In this document: in pieces, positions 1-8,784 of the stretch | How positions within the stretch are numbered: position 1 is the stretch's first letter | Layout of the letters: each line of letters starts with the position of its first letter | Assembly (NCBI RefSeq): GCF_002844375.1 | Contig: NZ_CP024199.1 | Coordinates: forward strand, 1,190,001 to 1,254,000 | Direction of reading: 5' to 3' | Length of the DNA: 64,000 bases | DNA from: Thalassospira marina | GTDB taxonomy: Bacteria; Pseudomonadota; Alphaproteobacteria; Rhodospirillales; Thalassospiraceae | Notes under the pieces: model-generated | The model's input: the letters and a program-made list of their open reading frames with translations, nothing else | What the model was told of the DNA's origin: nothing | Databases searched by the model: none | Program-made: the position numbers and the translations under genes

Positions 1-23
1 AGATAATATGGTGTGTCGTGGAC

Positions 24-1577
24 TTAGGATGCCATGGCATCCGGTGCTGTTTTCTGGCTTTTGAGGATCAGCTTGTTCACGGCAGTAACGTAGGCCATGC
101 AGGATGCAACAACGGTATCGGTGCTTGATGAATTGCCAATCACGGTGCGGCCATCGCCCTCGAGTTTGACGGTCACCTGTGCCTGGGCATCGGTGCCTTC
201 GGTAACAGCATGCACCTGATAGAGCTTCAACTGCCATTCCTGATGCGGATAGATTTCCTGGATGGCATTGAAGGTCGCATCAATCGGGCCGTCACCAGTG
301 GTTTTGGCGGTTTTGATTTCGCCATTCACATTCAGTTCCAGTTCGGCAACCTGCGGGCCCTTGGAGCCACAAACAACGCCCAGCGAAACGAATTTGATAT
401 GTTCGTTATCACGCAGGCCATCATCGACCAGGGCGACGATATCGTCGTCATAGACTTCTTTTTTCTTGTCGGCCAGTTCCTTGAAACGGTCAAACGCATC
501 CTGGATGGCATTGTCACCCATTTCGCCAAAGCCCAGTTCCTTGAGCTTTTCTTTGAAGGCATGACGGCCGGAATGCTTGCCCATCACCAGGCTGGACTTG
601 TTCAGACCAACGCTTTCGGGCTTCATGATTTCATAGGTTTCGGCATGTTTCAGATAGCCGTCCTGATGAATACCGCTTTCATGGGCAAAGGCGTTGGCGC
701 CGACAATGGCCTTGTTCGGCTGCACGACAAAGCCCGAAACCGCCGACACCAGACGCGATGCATTCATGATTTTGGTGGAATCCAGCCCGGTTGAATACGG
801 CATAACGTCATTGCGGGTTTGCAGCGCCATCAGGATTTCTTCCAGTGCGGCGTTACCTGCGCGTTCGCCCAGACCGTTAATGGTACATTCAATCTGGCGC
901 GCACCAGCCTGAACCGCGGCCAGCGAGTTGGCAACCGCCAGACCCAGATCGTTATGGCAGTGAACCGAGAGGATCGCCTTGTCGATATTCGGCACGCGGT
1001 TAAACAGCATGGTCATGATCGCGGCATATTCGGCCGGGGTGGTGTAACCAACGGTGTCGGGAATGTTGATGGTTGTGGCACCGGCATCGATGGCGGCTTC
1101 AACGCAGCGGCACAGGAAATCGTGCTCGGTGCGCGAACCGTCTTCGGCGGACCATTCAACATCATCGGTAAAACGACGGGCAAACGCGACGCTTTCGCTT
1201 ACTTTTTCCAATACGCGTTCCGGCTCCATCTGCAATTTGTATTTCATATGCAGGGGGCTGGTGGAAATGAAGGTGTGAATACGTTTCTTTTCTGCCGGGA
1301 CCAGGGCTTCGCCAGCGCGTTCAATGTCGCCTTTGGTGGCGCGGGCCAGCGAACAGATTGTCGGGCCTTTGATTTGTTTGGCGATTTCATTGACAGAACG
1401 GAAGTCACCGTTTGAAGCGATGGCAAAACCGGCTTCGATGATGTCGACTTTCAATTCGGCCAGTGCCTGGGCAACACGCAGTTTTTCATCGAGCGACATC
1501 GATGCGCCGGGCGACTGTTCGCCATCACGCAAGGTGGTGTCAAAGATTACGACGTGGTTGTCTTGTGAACTTACCAT
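24..1577 (-). CDS. leuA: 2-isopropylmalate synthase
   Basis: Condenses acetyl-CoA with 2-ketoisovalerate, the first committed step of leucine synthesis, in the cytoplasm. The 517-residue protein opens with the HMGL-like barrel signature TTLRDGEQSPG. The divalent-metal motif HCHNDLG follows, then SGIHQDG, and the last ~130 residues look like the LeuA regulatory (leucine-binding) domain. Length fits the family. I chose the ATG at 1577 because AGGAAA lies about 9 bases upstream. An in-frame ATG at 1622 would add 15 unconserved residues (MIEGRSG...) without a good ribosome site. The gene sits downstream of a leucine-rich leader peptide (1737-1811), so attenuation by charged tRNA-Leu is likely. 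Family call very secure. Confidence 0.97.
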   Translation of the reverse strand: MVSSQDNHVVIFDTTLRDGEQSPGASMSLDEKLRVAQALAELKVDIIEAGFAIASNGDFRSVNEIAKQIKGPTICSLARATKGDIERAGEALVPAEKKRIHTFISTSPLHMKYKLQMEPERVLEKVSESVAFARRFTDDVEWSAEDGSRTEHDFLCRCVEAAIDAGATTINIPDTVGYTTPAEYAAIMTMLFNRVPNIDKAILSVHCHNDLGLAVANSLAAVQAGARQIECTINGLGERAGNAALEEILMALQTRNDVMPYSTGLDSTKIMNASRLVSAVSGFVVQPNKAIVGANAFAHESGIHQDGYLKHAETYEIMKPESVGLNKSSLVMGKHSGRHAFKEKLKELGFGEMGDNAIQDAFDRFKELADKKKEVYDDDIVALVDDGLRDNEHIKFVSLGVVCGSKGPQVAELELNVNGEIKTAKTTGDGPIDATFNAIQEIYPHQEWQLKLYQVHAVTEGTDAQAQVTVKLEGDGRTVIGNSSSTDTVVASCMAYVTAVNKLILKSQKTAPDAMAS

Positions 1578-1673
1578 GGCTTCGTTTCCTGTCTTGGTCG
1601 GGCCTGAACGCCCTTCAATCATATAAAAATGTTCGGAAATTCAATGCGGGCCGGAAATGCGGCGCGACGGGTT

Positions 1674-1743
1674 CCCCTGAGCTGCGAGGCGGCGGCACAA
1701 ACCTGTATCAGGGTGCGGGGGCCTCGGGTGGAACGCTCAGGGG
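1674..1743 (-). promoter_or_regulatory. attenuator-like RNA structure between leader peptide and leuA
   Basis: On the minus strand CCCCTGAGC (1735-1743, containing the leader stop codon) pairs perfectly with GCTCAGGGG (1674-1682). Nested inside are CGAGGC/GCCTCG (1721-1726 with 1685-1690) and CCTG/CAGG. A second stem, GCGGGT/ACCCGC, lies within the leader coding region just upstream. I do not see a clear GC stem followed by a T-run before leuA, so the mechanism (intrinsic, Rho-dependent or translational) cannot be read off. Confidence 0.55.
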
Positions 1744-1811
1744 CGGGTAAGTCGTAGCGACCCGCGAGCGGCACAACCTAGAAGACCCGATAGTAGAAGC
1801 GCATCAGACAT
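1737..1811 (-). CDS. leucine-rich leader peptide of leuA (24 aa)
   Basis: A 24-codon reading frame on the leuA strand, starting MSDALLLSGLLGCAARG and ending in TGA. Seven of the 24 residues are leucine, in the runs LLL and LL, and four of the seven use CTA, a codon that is rare in the neighbouring genes. This is the classic design of an amino-acid leader peptide, where ribosomes stall when Leu-tRNA is short. It is far too short for ordinary gene finding. No strong Shine-Dalgarno is visible upstream, which is the main weakness. It lies 160 bases before leuA and its stop codon is inside a 9-bp stem of the downstream RNA structure. Confidence 0.7.
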   Translation of the reverse strand: MSDALLLSGLLGCAARGSLRLTRP

Positions 1812-1927
1812 AATCGCACGGCCATGTGCCGAAACGGCCACAGCACCTTTAGCGCGATTAATTTGAATGGTCTGGTCTGCGAACATGGGTCTTCGATCAG
1901 GTGAAAGCACAGTTTGTCTGTGGCGCT

Positions 1928-1956
1928 AATGTCGACGGCATGGGCGGATAGGTCAA
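1928..1956 (-). promoter_or_regulatory. candidate promoter for the leuA leader
   Basis: TTGACC (minus strand, 1951-1956), a 17-base spacer and GACATT (1928-1933). The -35 is strong and the -10 weak. It would put the RNA start roughly 100 bases before the leader peptide, a sensible distance for an attenuated operon. Confidence 0.35.
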
Positions 1957-2209
1957 GTAATTTTTGTACCCGTCTTGCGTATTTTTTGACCGTTTTTGCC
2001 AATCTTGCAATGCGCATTCCTTATCCCACCAAAAATTGGCGGTATTCGCAACGGTTTTTGCCGGGGTGTGTGCTGCTTATGGCCAGTTCGCCATGTTACT
2101 TTTTAACCCCGAAATGCTGATATGTGAAAAAGTTCATCTTGCCCTGTGCTGCGCGCAATTGGCGAAAGGGGCGACATGGTATATGCCGTGGGGCAGGCTG
2201 ATTTTTAAA

Positions 2210-2854
2210 ATGGATAAAAAAATGAATCTGTCGCTGGTCGCAGCTTTTATACCGACTGCATTTTTCGTCTCGATCACGCCGGGCATGTGCATGACACTTG
2301 CACTGACCATGGGCATGACCATCGGGGTGCGCCGCACCTTCTGGATGATGGCGGGCGAACTGGTTGGCGTTGCGATTGTTGCCCTGTCGGCGGCATTGGG
2401 TGTTGCGGCCGTGATGCTGGAATATCCGGCGGTTTTTGCTGTGTTCAAATATGTCGGTGGGGCGTATCTGGCCTATCTGGGCATACAGATGTGGCGCTCG
2501 CGCGGGCGCATGGCGCTGTCGTTTGATACGGCTGCCGGCATGACCGATGGTAAAGCTGCCCGGCCCGCAGCACTGGCAGGTCAGGGTTTTCTTACTGCAA
2601 TTGCCAATCCCAAGGGCTGGGCCTTCATGATTTCGCTGCTGCCGCCCTTTATCCATATTGATCAGCCGGTAATGCCGCAGCTTTCAGCCCTTGTAACCAT
2701 TCTACTGGTGATCGAACTGGGCTGTTTGATCATGTATGCAGCAGGCGGTAAATCGCTGCGTCATTTTCTGGAAAAAAGCGGCAATGTACGCATTCTTAAC
2801 CGTATTGCCGGCACGCTTATGATTGGTGTTGGCATCTGGCTGGCATCAAGCTGA
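2210..2854 (+). CDS. LysE/RhtB-family amino-acid exporter
   Basis: A 214-residue inner-membrane protein with about six hydrophobic segments and the LysE-family hallmarks: an N-terminal ITPGMCMTLALTMG stretch, YVGGAYLAYLGIQMWRSR near residue 70, and an AIANPKGWAFMISLLPPF loop in the second half. The family exports amino acids such as lysine, homoserine or threonine down the proton gradient; the substrate here cannot be told. An ATG at 2210 or 2222 gives the usual ~205-214 aa length. The frame stays open further upstream, but that extension is not hydrophobic in the expected way and is rejected. Divergent from the leuA leader; followed by a strong terminator. Confidence 0.9.
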   Translation: MDKKMNLSLVAAFIPTAFFVSITPGMCMTLALTMGMTIGVRRTFWMMAGELVGVAIVALSAALGVAAVMLEYPAVFAVFKYVGGAYLAYLGIQMWRSRGRMALSFDTAAGMTDGKAARPAALAGQGFLTAIANPKGWAFMISLLPPFIHIDQPVMPQLSALVTILLVIELGCLIMYAAGGKSLRHFLEKSGNVRILNRIAGTLMIGVGIWLASS

Positions 2855-2913
2855 AATAGCATCACGTTCTTTGCGATCTCTGCTTTGTATCTGAAGGTGG
2901 GGATATGGGGATA

Positions 2914-2949
2914 AAAGCCGGGTAGGAACTGCCCGGCTTTGCTGTTTTT
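2914..2949 (+). terminator. intrinsic terminator after the LysE gene
   Basis: Nine-bp perfect stem AAAGCCGGG/CCCGGCTTT (2914-2922 with 2932-2940), 9-base loop, then GCTGTTTTT. The 335-base gap between the flanking genes holds nothing else I can support. Confidence 0.85.
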
Positions 2950-3189
2950 AAGGGTAGGGATGGCGGATTTGACCGGCGAAAAACGTCTTTAGGCTATTGC
3001 TAGGCCCTTAAAATGGAATAGACTTTCGCAACAATTGAGTTTTTGCTCTGGCCTTGTCGCGATTGTCATATTCAGGCAGGCGTTCTTTTTGGGGTTCATG
3101 CAGTGTCGTGATGATGGGCCTGGCCGGGGTGCAGATTGTGACTGGTGCGGAAAATTTCCCCGCGCCCAATAGCCCGGAAAGAGCATCAG

Positions 3190-3507
3190 ATGCGTGAATT
3201 ACGCTGCATTATTTTTGAAAACCTTGAGATCATCAAAGCCATTACCGGGCATCGCCGCCGCACCGGTAAACCCTTGCCGCCGGGCCAGATTGGCAAATTG
3301 AAAATCAGCACCAGCCCCGATATTGTCGTCACCCTGGAACTGATCCCCGATGATGGTCATTCCCTGTTTATTCCGTCGTCGGGGGCGGAACTGGCGGCGG
3401 CTTTGATCGGTTATTGCATTGAACTGCGCGTGCCCATGCCCGTGTCAGCCAAAAAGGCGCTGACGGTTCTTGATGGTCACATCGCGCTAAAAATCACCAA
3501 AAACTAG
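3190..3507 (+). CDS. hypothetical protein, 105 aa
   Basis: Not recognised. The 105-residue product (MRELRCIIFENLEIIKAI...) is soluble and mixed alpha/beta, with a basic stretch (GHRRRTGKPLPPGQ) near residue 25 and no signal peptide, cysteine cluster or membrane segment. I start it at the ATG at 3190, which has GGAAAGAG just upstream; an in-frame start at 3145 adds a poorly composed extension. It stands alone, with ~130 bases to the convergent gene downstream. No function proposed. Confidence 0.6.
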   Translation: MRELRCIIFENLEIIKAITGHRRRTGKPLPPGQIGKLKISTSPDIVVTLELIPDDGHSLFIPSSGAELAAALIGYCIELRVPMPVSAKKALTVLDGHIALKITKN

Positions 3508-3639
3508 ATTTTCTGGCTTTAGGGGCGGTGCCGTCATGAATGCGATGGTCTGCATCATTAAGGCTTTGCAGGCCGCCAGAACGGTTGGGGCTATGGCGTA
3601 ACGTTGGGCTGAGTTACGAGCGCGCAGCATTGCCGTGGC

Positions 3640-4674
3640 TTACCACTGCATCATTTTGCCTTTCAGGGCATTCATGCGTTCTTTTTCGTCCTTGAAATGC
3701 TGGTTGGCGGCCACGCCATCCTGCACCTTGGTCATCATCAGCCATTCCTTGACCTTCATGAAGCGCGGGGCAAGGAATTGGTAGGTATCGCGCACCAGAC
3801 GCACGGTTTCGGTAGAGCGTTCGGGGGTAAGTTCGACCCATTGCTGAAAAAGCGGTTCCCAGGCGCGCAGGCGACGGAACAGGTCATCGCGTTTGGTGCG
3901 GATATATTGGCGCTGGGTGGTGAAATTGCGCAGTACCGACATGATTTCACCGGTATTGGCGTCAATTTCATCAAAGGATGCCTCGAACTGCTTCATGGCA
4001 TCATCAATAAGGCGGATAACCTGGGTAACGGTTTCAAGCACGCCTTTTTCATGGGCGTAAATGCGGCGCAGTTCCTGTAGCTTCACATTCACCATCTGCA
4101 CCAGGCGGTATTTTTCGCGCAGGGTTTCAATATAGGCCAGTTCATCGGCAACCTGATGAACCAGATTGATCACTTCCTCGCGGTTTTCGCGGCCCATGCC
4201 CAGCTTTTCGGCGACTTCGTCAAAGGCTTCGTTGATTTTGCGTTTGGTCGCCGGGTCTTCGGCGATCTGCATCAGCTTGTCGGGATCCGTGATCAGTTCT
4301 TCACTGCCCGACATCCAGGTAACCAACTGCATGGTGACGCGGTTATAGGCGATCTGCTGGTGGTTGGTATCAACCTTCCACGATGCTTCACCGGTCAGAA
4401 CTTCAAGCGGCAGATCATCGCCGGGGCGCAGCACATTGATAAAATCCAGCGCCTTGTCGACCAGGCCGATCAGTTCGCCATCATTGGATTCTTCATCAAT
4501 GCCAAATTCACGGCAGACAGCACGCAGCGGCAGCGAAACGGTTGAACCTTCGCTCATTTTCAGGACAAAAAGCGACTCCCGGGAAATGTCCGATTTCTGG
4601 AAATGGCATTCCTCGAACGTCCGGAAAATCTTGTGCTGAAGGTCAAGTTTGCGTTCGCGTATCTGCTTGCTCAT
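3640..4674 (-). CDS. conserved-looking alpha-helical cytoplasmic protein, 344 aa
   Basis: Not assigned to a family. The protein is highly charged and almost entirely helical, with likely coiled-coil stretches around residues 180-290 (for example EVINLVHQVADELAYIETLREKYRLV). There is no signal peptide and no membrane segment. Codon use matches the neighbours, and GGCGGAAAAAGCG lies just before the ATG at 4674. The next gene upstream on the same strand is a GGDEF protein with a similarly helical N-terminus, but a 386-base gap separates them, so co-transcription is uncertain. Confidence 0.75.
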   Translation of the reverse strand: MSKQIRERKLDLQHKIFRTFEECHFQKSDISRESLFVLKMSEGSTVSLPLRAVCREFGIDEESNDGELIGLVDKALDFINVLRPGDDLPLEVLTGEASWKVDTNHQQIAYNRVTMQLVTWMSGSEELITDPDKLMQIAEDPATKRKINEAFDEVAEKLGMGRENREEVINLVHQVADELAYIETLREKYRLVQMVNVKLQELRRIYAHEKGVLETVTQVIRLIDDAMKQFEASFDEIDANTGEIMSVLRNFTTQRQYIRTKRDDLFRRLRAWEPLFQQWVELTPERSTETVRLVRDTYQFLAPRFMKVKEWLMMTKVQDGVAANQHFKDEKERMNALKGKMMQW

Positions 4675-5060
4675 ATCGCTTTTTCCGCCCGATTAAGGCC
4701 TGTCTTCGCAGACGCTTCTTTTGATGTCTTTGCCAGTAGGGGCATGTTTTTGTTCTGTCGCCAAATCGCACTTAACGCCATACAGCATCAAAAATACCTT
4801 GTTCCCGCAGCCTTTTGCAATCGACATATTTGCAAATCGCCGGTTTTGAAAGGTCAAAGCGGGCAGGAAGGCCGCCCTGGCAACCGAGACGCTTTTTTGT
4901 GAAATTCCAAAGGAATTGGTGCGATCCGGGGGTAGGCAAGGGAAGCTGGCAATCGGTGCAGTTTAAATGCGGTGCGCATTTTCATCGCGAAATGGCAGGT
5001 CCGCGAATTTTGCCGGTAGTATAATGCCGCCTGGCGTCAATGCTTTACGTAGATGGCTGT
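4675..5060. other. 386-base intergenic gap
   Basis: No reading frame with a credible start, no hairpin-plus-T-run and no obvious repeat seen. It should contain the promoter of the minus-strand gene ending at 3640. Confidence 0.4.
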
Positions 5061-6089
5061 TTAATCCAGCCGGATGCAGGTATTGCGGCCTGCCTGCTTG
5101 GCGCGATACAGGGCTTCGTCGGCGCGGTCGATGAATTCAAGGATGTTTTCGCCCAGTTTCAAGCCACTAAGCCCGATCGAAACCGTCAATTGGCCGAAAT
5201 CCTTGCCGGTTTTTTTGTTACGAATGCGCCGTGAGGATACGTTCTGCCGCAGCTTTTCAGCCAGTTTTTCGGCATTTTCCGGTGTTGTTTCGGGCAGGAT
5301 GATTGCAAATTCCTCGCCGCCATAGCGGGCAACGGTATCGGCCCCCTTGGTCGAATTGACGAGAACACGCGCCACTTCCTTAAGCACGCCATCACCAGCA
5401 CGGTGGCCGTATGTATCGTTGAAATGCTTGAAGCGGTCGATATCGATCATCAGCAGGGTTAACGGACTTCCGGTTTCCATGCTGTTGGTTACGGCTTCGC
5501 GCAGGGAGGCATCGAACATTTTACGGTTGGCAATGCCGGTCAATGTGTCGGTCAGAGCGTCCCGGCGGACCAGTTCCAGCTCGTTTCTAACCCGGCGTAC
5601 TTCGCCATGATATTGTTCAAGAGACCCCTGGAAATCAACGCAGCGCTGGCGGGTGTGATTGGTGGTATCGACCAGGCCGGTCGTAATGCCGCGCACTTCT
5701 TCGATGGTGATGTTTTCATCTTCAAAGCGGCTGGCAGCATCGCCAAGATGCGAACAGAATCCTTCGGTTTCGCGCAAAACCTCGTCAACGGCGTCTTCCA
5801 CCCGTTCAACGGCGGCCTGCAAACCGGCAACCCCGGCGGTAAGCTGTTTGTCGACAGCACCAACACCCAGATATTTGTGATAAAGCCGGTAAACGGTTTC
5901 TTCGTTCAGGTCCTGGGTGTTACGCACAAGCACACGGATAATCTGGCTGAGTTCCGAAATTTCATCCGCAAGATAGGCATAGAAAACGTGATAAACCTGC
6001 GGCGTTGGTTGCAGGTTCAAATCCGTAATCATGGCCATGACGTTCTGGGCGATGTCACGCGGGTTGGCTATCTTCGTCGCTGCGGTCAC
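5061..6089 (-). CDS. GGDEF-domain diguanylate cyclase
   Basis: Makes cyclic di-GMP from two GTP. The first ~165 of 342 residues are helical with no membrane segment, a likely sensory or dimerisation region. The C-terminal ~175 residues are a GGDEF domain: DALTDTLTGIANRKMFD, the metal/substrate region LLMIDIDRFKHFNDTYGHRAGD, and the active-site loop ARYGGEEF, so catalysis is expected to be intact. The inhibitory I-site RxxD, which should lie five residues before GGEEF, reads KGAD, so the arginine is replaced by lysine. The start is a GTG at 6089 with only a weak GGAT upstream; an internal ATG 17 codons later is an alternative. Confidence 0.93.
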   Translation of the reverse strand: MTAATKIANPRDIAQNVMAMITDLNLQPTPQVYHVFYAYLADEISELSQIIRVLVRNTQDLNEETVYRLYHKYLGVGAVDKQLTAGVAGLQAAVERVEDAVDEVLRETEGFCSHLGDAASRFEDENITIEEVRGITTGLVDTTNHTRQRCVDFQGSLEQYHGEVRRVRNELELVRRDALTDTLTGIANRKMFDASLREAVTNSMETGSPLTLLMIDIDRFKHFNDTYGHRAGDGVLKEVARVLVNSTKGADTVARYGGEEFAIILPETTPENAEKLAEKLRQNVSSRRIRNKKTGKDFGQLTVSIGLSGLKLGENILEFIDRADEALYRAKQAGRNTCIRLD

Positions 6090-6464
6090 TTGATAATTAT
6101 CCGATCCGGTATCCCATAAATCCAGGTTGGCTCTAAATCCCGCAGGGCTCGCTTTATCCGCGTTTGGTGTCTGTTTGCAGCGCAGGGCACATTGTTTGCA
6201 TGTCGCAAAAGCCAGCCGCCAGACTTATAAATTTCTGTCCACCTGAACTTAATGCACTCTTATTGAGCCCAATGCAATTGCCTATCAGCAATATGGGCAG
6301 GGGTTTTGGCCGCCGGGTGGGCAAAGTTCTATACTTGTTTATAGTCATTCTGATCCTTGCGAGTATCATAAAGTATAGAAAAGTCTGCATAAATGGGTAG
6401 GGGCGAGGATCAGACCTGTTCTAAAGAACATCGTGAAGAAAAGAATCCTTAATATATGATTTCG

Positions 6465-6493
6465 TTGCGCAACAGCTGTTTTTCGCGTAATTA
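6465..6493 (+). promoter_or_regulatory. candidate promoter of the cold-shock gene
   Basis: TTGCGC (6465-6470), exactly 17 bases, then TAATTA (6488-6493). It predicts a leader of about 140 bases before the start at 6641, and long structured leaders are typical of cold-shock mRNAs. Two small stems lie in that leader: CGGCC/GGCCG near 6558-6574 and AGGAC/GTCCT near 6575-6595. Confidence 0.45.
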
Positions 6494-6640
6494 TTGAAAC
6501 AATGCAGTGTTTCAGAGGTTGATCTGCTTGCCTTCTGGTTGAGGGAGAGTCGGAATCGGCCGCTGAGGGGCCGCAGGACTTGCACTAGTGTCCTTCCTGG
6601 GCGAAGGGCATGCATATCAAACTTAAGGACGACTACTGAT

Positions 6641-6847
6641 ATGGCTACCGGAACGGTTAAGTGGTTCAACGCGACCAAGGGTTATGGCTTTATTACCCCG
6701 GACGAAGGCGGAAAAGATGCATTTGTGCATATCACCGCAGTTCAGCGCGCTGGACTCCAGGGTCTTGATGAAGGCCAGAAGATTCAGTTCGAGCTGATTG
6801 AAGGTCGCAACGGCCGCATGTCGGCGGAAGATCTTGCTCTCCTCTAA
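6641..6847 (+). CDS. cold-shock domain protein (CspA family)
   Basis: A 68-residue single cold-shock domain that binds single-stranded RNA/DNA and acts as an RNA chaperone. Both RNA-binding motifs are present: KGYGFI (RNP1-like, residues ~14-19) and DAFVHI (RNP2-like, ~28-33). It begins MATGTVKWFNATKGYGFI, the standard family opening. AAGGAC lies 10 bases before the ATG. It is monocistronic, with its own promoter candidate and a hairpin terminator. Whether it is cold-induced cannot be read from sequence. Confidence 0.96.
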   Translation: MATGTVKWFNATKGYGFITPDEGGKDAFVHITAVQRAGLQGLDEGQKIQFELIEGRNGRMSAEDLALL

Positions 6848-6883
6848 TATCGATTTGGATTGCAGCATTGCTGACAAACCGTT

Positions 6884-6915
6884 AACGCGCCGGTCACCGG
6901 CGCGTTAGTCGTTTA
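6884..6915 (+). terminator. terminator of the cold-shock gene
   Basis: Ten-bp perfect stem AACGCGCCGG/CCGGCGCGTT (6884-6893 with 6897-6906) around TCA, followed by a short T-containing tail (AGTCGTTTAT). Confidence 0.65.
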
Positions 6916-6964
6916 TGGGGTGTTTTAATGCGGCCTGACCCGGACAGGATGGAAAACACGTTTT

Positions 6965-7621
6965 ATGAACCCGCAACATTCCCCGGTTTATATGCCAAAC
7001 CTGCCCAAGCCGCCCCACAACCCGAATGATGCCGACACCATTGCCGACTGGCGCAAACAGGTGCGTAAGGCGCTGCTGGCGGCGCGCACCGATATGCCGG
7101 GTGAGATGCGTATTCCGGCCGTGGCCGCTATTTGCCGGTTGCTGAAGGATGTTTTGGCATCGACTGATTTGCCTGCAAAAGCCCGCGTTGGATTTTACTG
7201 GCCCGTGCAGGGCGAAATTGATGTGACCAACGTGATTGGTGCGCATATTGCGAAGGGCGGGCAGGCGGCCCTGCCGGTGGTGACCGCGCGCCATCAGCCC
7301 ATGGTGTTTCATCGCTGGACGCCTGATACGACCATGGTGACGGGCTTTGCCAATATTGCGATTCCCGCCACTCAAGCGGACCAGGAGCCGGTGGTCCCGG
7401 ATGTTATCTTTGCCCCGCTTGTTGGTTTTGATCAGCAGGGTTACCGGCTGGGATATGGTGGGGGCTTTTTTGACCGGACTTTGGAAGCACTGGGTTTCAA
7501 GCCTGTTGTTATCGGTATTGGTTTTGCCCATGCCCGGTTAAACACGATTTTCCCCCATCAATATGATGTGCCGGTGGATATTCTGATCACGGAGCAGGGT
7601 GTCGAGTATTTTGGGCGCTAA
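6965..7621 (+). CDS. 5-formyltetrahydrofolate cyclo-ligase
   Basis: ATP-dependent conversion of 5-formyl-THF to 5,10-methenyl-THF, returning an inert folate to one-carbon metabolism. The 218-residue protein carries the family signature GFDQQGYRLGYGGGFFDRTL (residues ~155-174), whose glycine-rich loop binds phosphate, plus WRKQVRKALLAAR near the N-terminus. The first ~25 residues are a proline-rich extension that may not all be translated. GGAAAA precedes the ATG at 6965. It is close behind the cold-shock gene, but a terminator separates them. Confidence 0.93.
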   Translation: MNPQHSPVYMPNLPKPPHNPNDADTIADWRKQVRKALLAARTDMPGEMRIPAVAAICRLLKDVLASTDLPAKARVGFYWPVQGEIDVTNVIGAHIAKGGQAALPVVTARHQPMVFHRWTPDTTMVTGFANIAIPATQADQEPVVPDVIFAPLVGFDQQGYRLGYGGGFFDRTLEALGFKPVVIGIGFAHARLNTIFPHQYDVPVDILITEQGVEYFGR

Positions 7622-7836
7622 AGTCCTTTGACTTTAATTTGCGCCGTTATGCTTGTTGTTGGCGTTTTTCGTTTGCCAACAGGCAAGGTGCACGCGATGG
7701 ACAGAATGCAAAAGGCCTCTTGCTGGCGGAAATTTCCTTGCAGCAGGGCCAGGCGGGTAACGGGGCGGGCACAGTTTGTCTCACAAATGATCGATACTGT
7801 GCCTGCCTCTAATATGCACGATATGTTTTTTCGGGA

Positions 7837-8784
7837 TCATTCCGCCGCATGCAAACGTGCAGTCGCGATGTTTGGCCTGCTGCGGATGGGGCGGATATTA
7901 TCGCGCGTTGCCAGGAAATCCGGCCGTGGGGATTTGGCAGCAAAGGGCGCAACAACGCGGTTTTTCATGCTGTTATAAACGAAAAACGCATTTGACCGCG
8001 GGAAGGGTGTGATGTTGTTGCCCGACCCGTGCAATGTGTTGCAATCAAAAATCAGCACAGAACCAGCAGGGCCGGTAGGTGCGGCAAGGCCGTGTTTGCG
8101 GATCATGGCTGTCAGGCTTTCCTGATCGGGCGTGCCATATTCCTGGGCCTTCAGCGAATTTTTGTAATTGTCGTCCGGTGTTTCGCCGACACAGGAAATG
8201 AATTTCTTGTGCGAACCGGGCACCAGCATCAGTGGTCCGTTATAGGGCGTGTTTTCAGACAGGGTGATGGACATGGAAAGCGCACGCATGCGCGGCATAC
8301 CATCTTCGGTGTGCCAGGTTTCAAAATCCGAATGCCAGTAAAATTCCTTGCCTTTGAAAGCCGGCTTAAAATTCACGCGCGATTGATGGATATAAACATC
8401 ATCAGCCAATAAATGTTCGGCAATCGCGGCAAGCCTGTCGTCGGCCATCAGGTTCAGATAGGTCTGGTTCTTTTCGTGAATTCGAAAGACGCTCCGCACC
8501 GCGTTGCTGGATGCTTCACGAATCACGTCTTCTTCGGTTTCGCCCGCTTTGCGCAGGGCTTCGGCCTCCCGGCGAAGGGTGGCAATTTCATCGGCGCTAA
8601 AGACATTTTCAATGAACAGATATCCATTTTGTTCATAAAAATCCTGCTGTTCGTGGCTTAACACGCGGCTGTTGCCGGAGTCTGACCAGATCACAGGGTC
8701 GGCGCGATCAATGATATGGGGGATGCTGTCTTTGCGGGATCGATAGATGTCAGTTGGGAAGTCACCTGAGATGTCATTTGGCAT
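7837..8784 (-). CDS. ectD: ectoine hydroxylase (Fe(II)/2-oxoglutarate dioxygenase)
   Basis: Hydroxylates ectoine to 5-hydroxyectoine, a salt and heat protectant. The 315-residue protein has the EctD signature around residues 149-170 (FYWHSDFETWHTEDGMP). The iron triad reads as H151, D153 and H252 (in NTLHGSGNN), and FFVYNS sits near residue 268. Length fits EctD (~300 aa). The family is part of the PhyH superfamily, but the WHSDFETWH block is specific enough to prefer EctD over a generic PhyH call. The start at 8784 has AAGGAG six bases upstream. No ectABC genes are in this window, so the ectoine source is either elsewhere on the chromosome or imported. Confidence 0.92.
   Translation of the reverse strand: MPNDISGDFPTDIYRSRKDSIPHIIDRADPVIWSDSGNSRVLSHEQQDFYEQNGYLFIENVFSADEIATLRREAEALRKAGETEEDVIREASSNAVRSVFRIHEKNQTYLNLMADDRLAAIAEHLLADDVYIHQSRVNFKPAFKGKEFYWHSDFETWHTEDGMPRMRALSMSITLSENTPYNGPLMLVPGSHKKFISCVGETPDDNYKNSLKAQEYGTPDQESLTAMIRKHGLAAPTGPAGSVLIFDCNTLHGSGNNITPFPRSNAFFVYNSMKNRVVAPFAAKSPRPDFLATRDNIRPIRSRPNIATARLHAAE

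Noticed and set aside
819..1415. 198-codon open frame antisense to leuA
   Set aside because: Explained by leuA; no recognisable protein features.
6154..6400. Overlapping 78-codon frames on both strands
   Set aside because: Neither has a ribosome site; one starts at TTG. The hydrophobic tail of the plus-strand frame is not enough to call it.
7628..7978. 116-codon frame after the cyclo-ligase gene
   Set aside because: Runs into the end of ectD on the opposite strand and has no coding character.
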